Shown here: positions 59,013 through 64,000 of the stretch, piece after piece
How the letters are laid out: every line of letters begins with the position of its first letter
How positions within the stretch are numbered: the first letter of the stretch is position 1
Origin: Xestospongia bergquistia
Taxonomy: Eukaryota > Porifera > Demospongiae > Haplosclerida > Petrosiidae
DNA length: 64,000 bases
Assembly (NCBI GenBank): GCA_963965975.1
Contig: OZ014411.1
Location: 15,396,446 to 15,460,445 of the forward strand
Direction of reading: 5' to 3'
Notes under the pieces: model-generated
What the model saw: the letters and a program-made list of their open reading frames with translations, nothing else
Database searches by the model: none
Told to the model about the DNA's origin: nothing
Program-made: the position numbers and the translations under genes

Positions 59013-59102
59013 ATCATTCTGCCAAACTCCCCCTGCCTGCAAATGCAGTACTTTTCTACATTAAATATTATTGCAAGTGAGCAATATATGTGTTATAAAT
59101 AC

Positions 59103-60169
59103 CTATTGGAGACTCAACAATGGTTGTCTTTTGAAATTCAGAACTTATCTGAAACTGAGAATGTGTCAGAGACTGAGTACTAGGGGCTAGATTATCATAA
59201 CTATAAATAATATAAAAGATAACAGATAAACTGACCTATTGAAGACTTGACAGAGGTTGCCTTTTGAGACTGAGAAAGTTTCCGAGATTGAGTGCCAGAG
59301 GCTATATTATTATAACAGTGAATAATATAAAAGAAATAGACAAACTGACCTATAGGAGATTTGACAGTGGTTGTCTTTTGAGACCGAGAATGTGTCTGAG
59401 ATTGAGTACTAGAGGCTAGATTATTATAACAATGAATAATAGAAGATAACATCAAACTGACCTATAGGAGACTTGACATTGGTTGCCTTTTGAGACCCAC
59501 AACGTGTCTGTAATATAGTTCTGGAGGCTAAATTATTATACCAATAATAATACAAATAATAACAGACAAACTGACCTATTGGAGACTTGACAGAGGTTGC
59601 CTTTTGAGACTGAGAACATGTCCCTAACATAGTACTAGAGGCTAGATTATTATAACAATGAATAATAGAAAAGATAACAGACAAACTGACCTATTGGAGA
59701 CTTGATAGAGGTTGCCTTTTGAGACCAAGAACGTGTCTGAGATTGAGTACTAGAGGCTAGATTATTATAACAATGAATAATATAGAGGATAACAGACAAA
59801 CTAACCTATTGGAGACTTGGAGATACCTGCAGCACCTGATGTGGTATATAAACTAATTCAATAAATTAACACTATACCTTCATTTAAACTGTTCTCTAGT
59901 TCTTCAGGTATTGTAAACAATGAGCAACCTAATTTAGGTATAATATAACAGTACCATCATTGATACTGGTTGAAAAGGTGCTAGACTTAAAATGAAATTA
60001 TGCAAATACCAACCTCCAGTGAGAATGTTTGATGTAGATTGAGAACTGCTAATAGGGCCTGAACCAGTACAGGTCTTTTTAGAGCAAGAACTTTCTATAA
60101 CAATATTGAGGAATCAAAATTTGGGTATGTCATTCTCACTTTTTTTTAACTGAGCTATCCTAGCTTGAT
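59103..60169 (-). CDS. Exon array encoding Ser/Thr/Gln-rich 22-residue repeats
   Basis: Ten minus-strand exons share phase (two leading, one trailing base): 60140-60169, 60014-60094, 59878-59928, 59806-59835, then 66-nt repeats at 59691-59756, 59576-59641, 59462-59527, 59350-59415 and 59236-59301, and an 84-nt variant at 59103-59186. The repeat core reads STQSQTHSRSQKTTTVKSPI with variations; acceptors are AATAATCTAG-like and donors GTCAG, one GTATTT, one GTTAG. All frames are open. The first exon (QARIAQLKKK) continues a coiled-coil-like Lys/Glu tail found just upstream in the pogo-type transposase region, so the array may be the C-terminal extension of a transposase-derived gene. SQ/TQ clusters are typical disordered phosphorylation targets. 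The 3' end lies below 59.1 kb and was not found. Confidence 0.6.
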
Positions 60170-60219
60170 CTAATCAAAGTAAGAATGTGTAAGTTGCAGT
60201 ATCTATGTATATACTTACT

Positions 60220-60958
60220 TCTTTTTTCTTTTTTTCTTCCTTTCTTCTCATTTCTTCTAATTTCCTTTTCTCTTTTTCTTCAATTGCCATACGATTCTCT
60301 GCACTTGTTAAGACTTTTTCCAGACTTCTTTTGTGGTATAACTGGAAGTTTACAAAAGGGTAATGATCTTTCTTCTTCTAAAATCTTTGAAAAAATGGAT
60401 GATTTTTGAAGAACTGCAGATTGTGAAGGTTGTTCAGGAGGATGACAGACAAAAGGATACGTATTACTTTCAGCACTTGCAGTGGAAGGACAACTTTGAA
60501 AATGAGGATCAAATGCTGGCACAAAAAATGAAAAATATGGAAGAGTGTCTTGTGGGTAATATGGGTATCTAGTATCTTGTGGGTAATGTGGGTATTAAGA
60601 AAACATATGAGTGTTGGCATCATTAGCAACTGTGTCATTGTGGGACAATTGGGAACTCAAATCAAGCTCTTGATCAACGAATCCACTACCATCGTTAGTT
60701 GATTGATGCTTTTTTTCAATTGTTATAACAATCATCACAAGTAATATCATAACCTTCTTGAAACCTTTTTTGAAATCTTGATTCTTCCTTCTTTGTGAAT
60801 ACAACTTATTGTGTAATGGGAGGTCTGTATCGTCGTGCAGGGCTATATAGTGGTATAAATTTCAGTCCTGTGCGCTGTGCAAGTGTGCTTGTGGCATCTT
60901 TTCTTGATGGAACAATAGCATCCCTGTTCAAGGGGTAGATTCCTGTGTATTTCAATCC
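60220..60958 (-). pseudogene. Disrupted C-terminal tail of the pogo-type transposase
   Basis: Directly after the TAA at 60959-60961 the same frame continues GLKYTGIYPLNRDAIVPSRK to TAA at 60806-60808, then VFTKKEESRFQKRFQEGYDI. Further down, LPVIPQKKSGKSL shifts frame into LTSAENRMAIEEKEKRKLEE and a Lys/Glu-rich helix ending at donor GTAAGTATAT near 60220. This order (TGIYPLNR, then K-SGK-LTSAE, then E/K helix) is the usual tail of pogo-like transposases. Phase to the next exon (60140-60169) fits if the GT four bases downstream of GTAAGT is used. Confidence 0.65.
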
Positions 60959-62071
60959 TTAAATATTTTTCATCGTCATTGCACATGCCCATGCCTCACT
61001 AAATAGTTTCGAAAAGGTGAATCTTGTGACTACCTTGCCCAGATTATCCACTAAAAACTTTTGGCATACCTGCCTCCATGAAGACTTTAATGGTCCAAAT
61101 GGACCTTTATTCAGAGGCTGGGTTTCATATGATGAATGTGGGGGTAGACCAAAAGTGATCACTTTCTCTTCTGCTGCCTTATTAATTACTGAAGAATTAT
61201 AGTGTGAAGAATGACCATCGAGTAGGAGTAGAATTGGTCGTACAGTTGGGGCATGAGGCAAAAAATGATGGACGAACCATAAATCAAACAGTTCACTATT
61301 GATCCACCTGGATTCTGAGAGACCATACATAATCCAGAGGACTTCTCCATCAACCATTGCTTGTTTCAGACACTTTTGGTCAAATATCACAAAGGGTGGC
61401 ATGCAATATCCAGCAGCATTACATGATGCAAGAACTGTAATCTGTGTTTTATTTCCAGTTGTTATTGCTCTTAGATGTTTGACACCTCTAGCAGTCACAC
61501 CCTTTGGAGGTTTTGGATCTAGTGGCATTCCAGTTTCATCACAGTTGAACAATTGGGTGGGCTTTGAAAGAAGGGCATTTTCCTGAATTGTTTGCTCTAA
61601 AATATCGAAATAATTACTCAAGACGTCTGGGGTGCAGGCTGAAGCACGATTGTTAGCAATTTGCTCAGTAATTCGGAGAGAAAGTTCTGAATGTTGTTTC
61701 CTGAATCCCTCCCACCAACCGCTAGAAACTGTCACATTCCTCCCTTTTCTATCAACTGTAGCTTGTACTATTGATATCACTTTCTTCCTTGTACGTGGAA
61801 ATCCTATTTTTGCAGTTTCCAATAAAAATGTTACCAGCTCTTCTTCTTCTTCATCTGTTAGATACTTTTGACCACTCTTTCTACCACTTAAAACTTTTCC
61901 CGAAACATGATCTTGAATAGTAGATTTAGGGATTTGATACTCTTCTGCTGCCTGTCTCAAAGACAATCCACTCTCAACTGCTTGACATGCTCGTTCTAAG
62001 TTCTCAGAAGTCCAAGTTTTATATTTTAGAGGTCGAGCAGAACAAGATTGTGGAATGCCATGTGTGAACAT
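60959..62071 (-). pseudogene. pogo/Tigger-type DDE transposase, catalytically altered
   Basis: Open from ATG 62071 (preceded in frame only by non-ATG codons) for 370 codons to TAA. Domains: psq/HTH (TWTSENLERACQAVESGLSL, about residues 19-60), CENP-B-type HTH (YLTDEEEEELVTFLL, about 70-130), and DDE core with FNCDETGMP (D178) and LLLDGHSSHYNS (D285). The third acid block reads QPLNKGPFGPLKSSW, with Asn at residue 321 (codon 61109-61111) where pogo transposases have Asp. The protein stops just before the family's TGIYPLNR tail, which follows in frame. Known role: cut-and-paste transposition into TA. Inferred: inactive as transposase, though the DNA-binding part is whole and might be co-opted. 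No terminal inverted repeats were found. Flanked on both sides by copies of the 66-nt exon repeat. Confidence 0.85.
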
Positions 62072-62088
62072 GACATTCCACAATCTTG
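62043..62088. repeat. 46-nt near-perfect hairpin over the transposase start
   Basis: CAAGATTGTGGAATG (62043-62057) pairs with CATTCCACAATCTTG (62074-62088). Inside, CATGT and ACATG pair as well around a GTGA loop, with one unpaired base each side. The ATG at 62069-62071 lies in the inner stem. The first residues of the frame come from this hairpin, not from the conserved domain. Confidence 0.85.
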
Positions 62089-62182
62089 CCCACTAAGAGG
62101 AAGTGATTTACTTGCCATTTGATGGAACACAAAGACTACAGATAAGTATGTCAATGATAGATGAATAACATACACAACCTAC

Positions 62183-62447
62183 CTATCAGAGATTTGTTAC
62201 AGCTGTCTTGAGATATTGAGAATGTGTTTGAAAGAGAGTACTTGAGTTAAAGTGAGACACTAGGTGCATAACAACATCAAAGGAAAATACAAAAGGAAAC
62301 TGACCTATTGGAGACTTAATACCTTTTCAGATAGAGAATGTGTTTGAGTTATTATAGCAATAATATCAGTTGATGCAGGATAAGTAACACTATAGAATTT
62401 ACCTCTATATGTACTTGGTTGCCCAGATCAAACATTTGAAGACTGAT
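62183..62447 (-). pseudogene. Degenerate copies of the Ser/Thr/Gln repeat exon
   Basis: 62183-62252 matches the 66-nt exon (SSTLFQTHSQ in the usual phase) but ends in TGA before its donor. 62305-62357 has the shared CTGAC donor side and ACACATTCTC core but lacks an acceptor and has lost codons. 62403-62447 is a 45-nt segment with acceptor TTTAG and donor GTAAAT in the same phase class but with an internal TGA. They show that the exon array originally extended to the 5' side of the transposase. Confidence 0.5.
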
Positions 62448-62449
62448 CT

Positions 62450-64000
62450 AAACATAAATGATTGTAATAATCTAAGTGTAGCAGCAGTAGACAAAGTTTC
62501 GGTTGAACAAAAATTATTTAACAAGAGGCTATTACAACATTAGTGCATTAAGGACTGGGTACATCCACTTTGTTCTTAAAATAGTAATGTACACTTGTAG
62601 ATCTCATTGTGTTTGCCAAGGATTTATAAATAGAATGACACCACAAATGACAATGACATAATATATGCTAGTCCCTATGTTTGTATAATTTGGCCTTAAA
62701 TTTAGATATAGAACTATTATAAACTAAACCATCATTCGCTGCAAAATTTTTGAAGAATATTTGTGAATTTGCAAACTTATAAATTGTACAATTTTATGAT
62801 GAGAGTGATAGGAAATTCTTGAAAATTTCCACTTGCAAATGCTCCCAAAGAAGCTATTTGTCCAAAATATTCTTCCTTGAAAATTTGGCAGTGTATGGTG
62901 TTATCCTGCTGTAATCTTGTGCTAAAATATTACTAAAAAGTCATATGGGGAAAGCCCTAGGCTATTAATATGAAAGCTGTAACTTGCTATTGCACTTTTG
63001 GTTCTAATGGCAACAAAAAGTGAAAAGACCTTAACATAAAAATTATGGTTTCTTCACAACTACAAGTCTGATAAAGTTCTCCAGTTTGTTTTGTCATACT
63101 TGAGAACACTACCAATAACTTTAGCACTTCAATCGGGTATATCTCAAATAAGAAAGCAGACATCAATAATATGTAAGTTAATTAGCCTCAACTCTATCAG
63201 ATGGCTATTCTAGTTTTCCTTTAAAGTAATGGAAACACTGTCATAGTTAATTACTTTATTATGGAAAGGTATGTGTATGAATATCTTGAATATGGATGCA
63301 AGAGAGATAGGAAAATCTCCAAGGTGTCTTATGCCATGTTTTATACTTATGAAGACAATTAGTGTTGTTTTAGTAGACATAAGGTGTTTTAGTTTTAGTT
63401 TAGTTATAGCAAAAGGTAAAATTTATTTTTAGTTATAGTATTAGTTATAGTATTAATACTAATTTTAATTTAGTAGTATTAGTTATAGTATTAATGTGAA
63501 ATTTAATTTAGTTATAGCATTAGTTATAGTCATATTTAACAAGCAAACATGGACATTATACTTGTGATACTAATGGTAACAAGATCTGTTTACCAGGCTA
63601 TACTAATACAAGTAACAACTGTCTTGATGGTATGTTGCCTGTTCTTTGAATTCTATTATAACTTGTTTACTAAGGTCAGAAATATTCGTTTGCCATTTTT
63701 AATTCTATTTTTTTAGTAAAAGCTATCATATTTTAAATCTTATTGTTGGATGGAAAAAGTTTGGTATGGTATTTATCTAGTTTGACCAAAAGTAATTCAT
63801 CTTTGCTATTATGTTATCACTTGATGTGGTATACCCTTTTCTGTTCTGTAACTCATCATATTAACCTTTACTGTTTTACTAATATCTCATGACAAGAGAT
63901 GCTTTACTTCTAGCATTGCATGTATACTTAATTCAATTTAATTATAGTTGTCTCAATTTATGCAATCATAATTTGTAAATTGAGTATACATGTTAAATAA
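62450..64000. other. No gene recognised; low-complexity tract near 63.4-63.5 kb
   Basis: AT-rich sequence. At about 63385-63535 there is a tract of imperfect TTAGTTATAGTATTAG repeats. No supported exon was seen to the right edge. Confidence 0.5.

Noticed and set aside
61017..61871. Plus-strand frames of 61-95 codons
   Set aside because: They are antisense shadows of the pogo-type transposase on the minus strand, whose domains are unambiguous.

Overview
AT-rich, intron-dense eukaryotic DNA. Single ankyrin repeats encoded one per 99-nt phase-0 exon, short introns with GT..AG borders, SRCR-, SAM- and Vps39-like exon fragments, and remnants of DIRS, Ty3/Gypsy, pogo and rve-type elements point to an early-branching metazoan, most likely a demosponge. 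That assignment is inference; no rRNA or tRNA was recognised to anchor it.

Left part (0.6-24.7 kb): one minus-strand ankyrin-repeat gene, or the 3' part of it, leaving the window at the left end. After a 31-codon leading ankyrin exon (24618-24710) the exons alternate strictly between two types: A (24224, 6954, 5333, 1249) and B (9998, 6103, 3087, 634). This is the trace of serial duplication of a two-exon A-B module with its introns. The last B exon is broken. A minisatellite with a unit of about 143 bp has expanded independently inside two A-B introns (about 15 copies at 3.24-5.29 kb; about 95 copies over 13.6 kb at 10.4-24.05 kb) and survives as one decayed copy in a third. B-A introns instead collected transposons: a pogo/Tigger derivative (1.67-2.29 kb) and a dead Ty3/Gypsy element whose domains lie in the unusual order protease, integrase, RT, RNase H (7.1-9.56 kb).

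Middle part (24.7-45 kb): mostly non-coding, with a dead DIRS-type retroelement (27.9-29.2 kb), a 1-kb terminal-inverted-repeat element (30.0-31.0 kb), two copies of a dispersed repeat, a triplicated 475-bp unit (32.6-34.0 kb), fragments of a minus-strand SRCR-receptor-like gene (35.1-38.6 kb) and a 48-bp palindromic insertion with a 9-bp target duplication (39.2 kb).

Right part (45-64 kb): duplicated and decaying gene pieces. Two copies of a SAM-like gene (45.6-46.4 and 53.1-54.35 kb), an Mtr4-like helicase pseudogene (47.45-48.29 kb), Vps39/TGFBRAP1-like exons (51.8-52.3 kb), a nearly full-length rve-type integrase pseudogene (54.5-56.2 kb, minus), 545-bp tandem repeats with strong hairpins (56.2-57.6 kb), and a minus-strand unit in which tandem 66-nt mini-exons encoding Ser/Thr/Gln-rich repeats flank a decayed pogo-type transposase (59.1-62.4 kb).

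No complete, clearly intact host gene lies wholly inside the window. Most coding signal is single exons or dead copies, so exon calls rest on splice borders plus family resemblance, not on transcripts.
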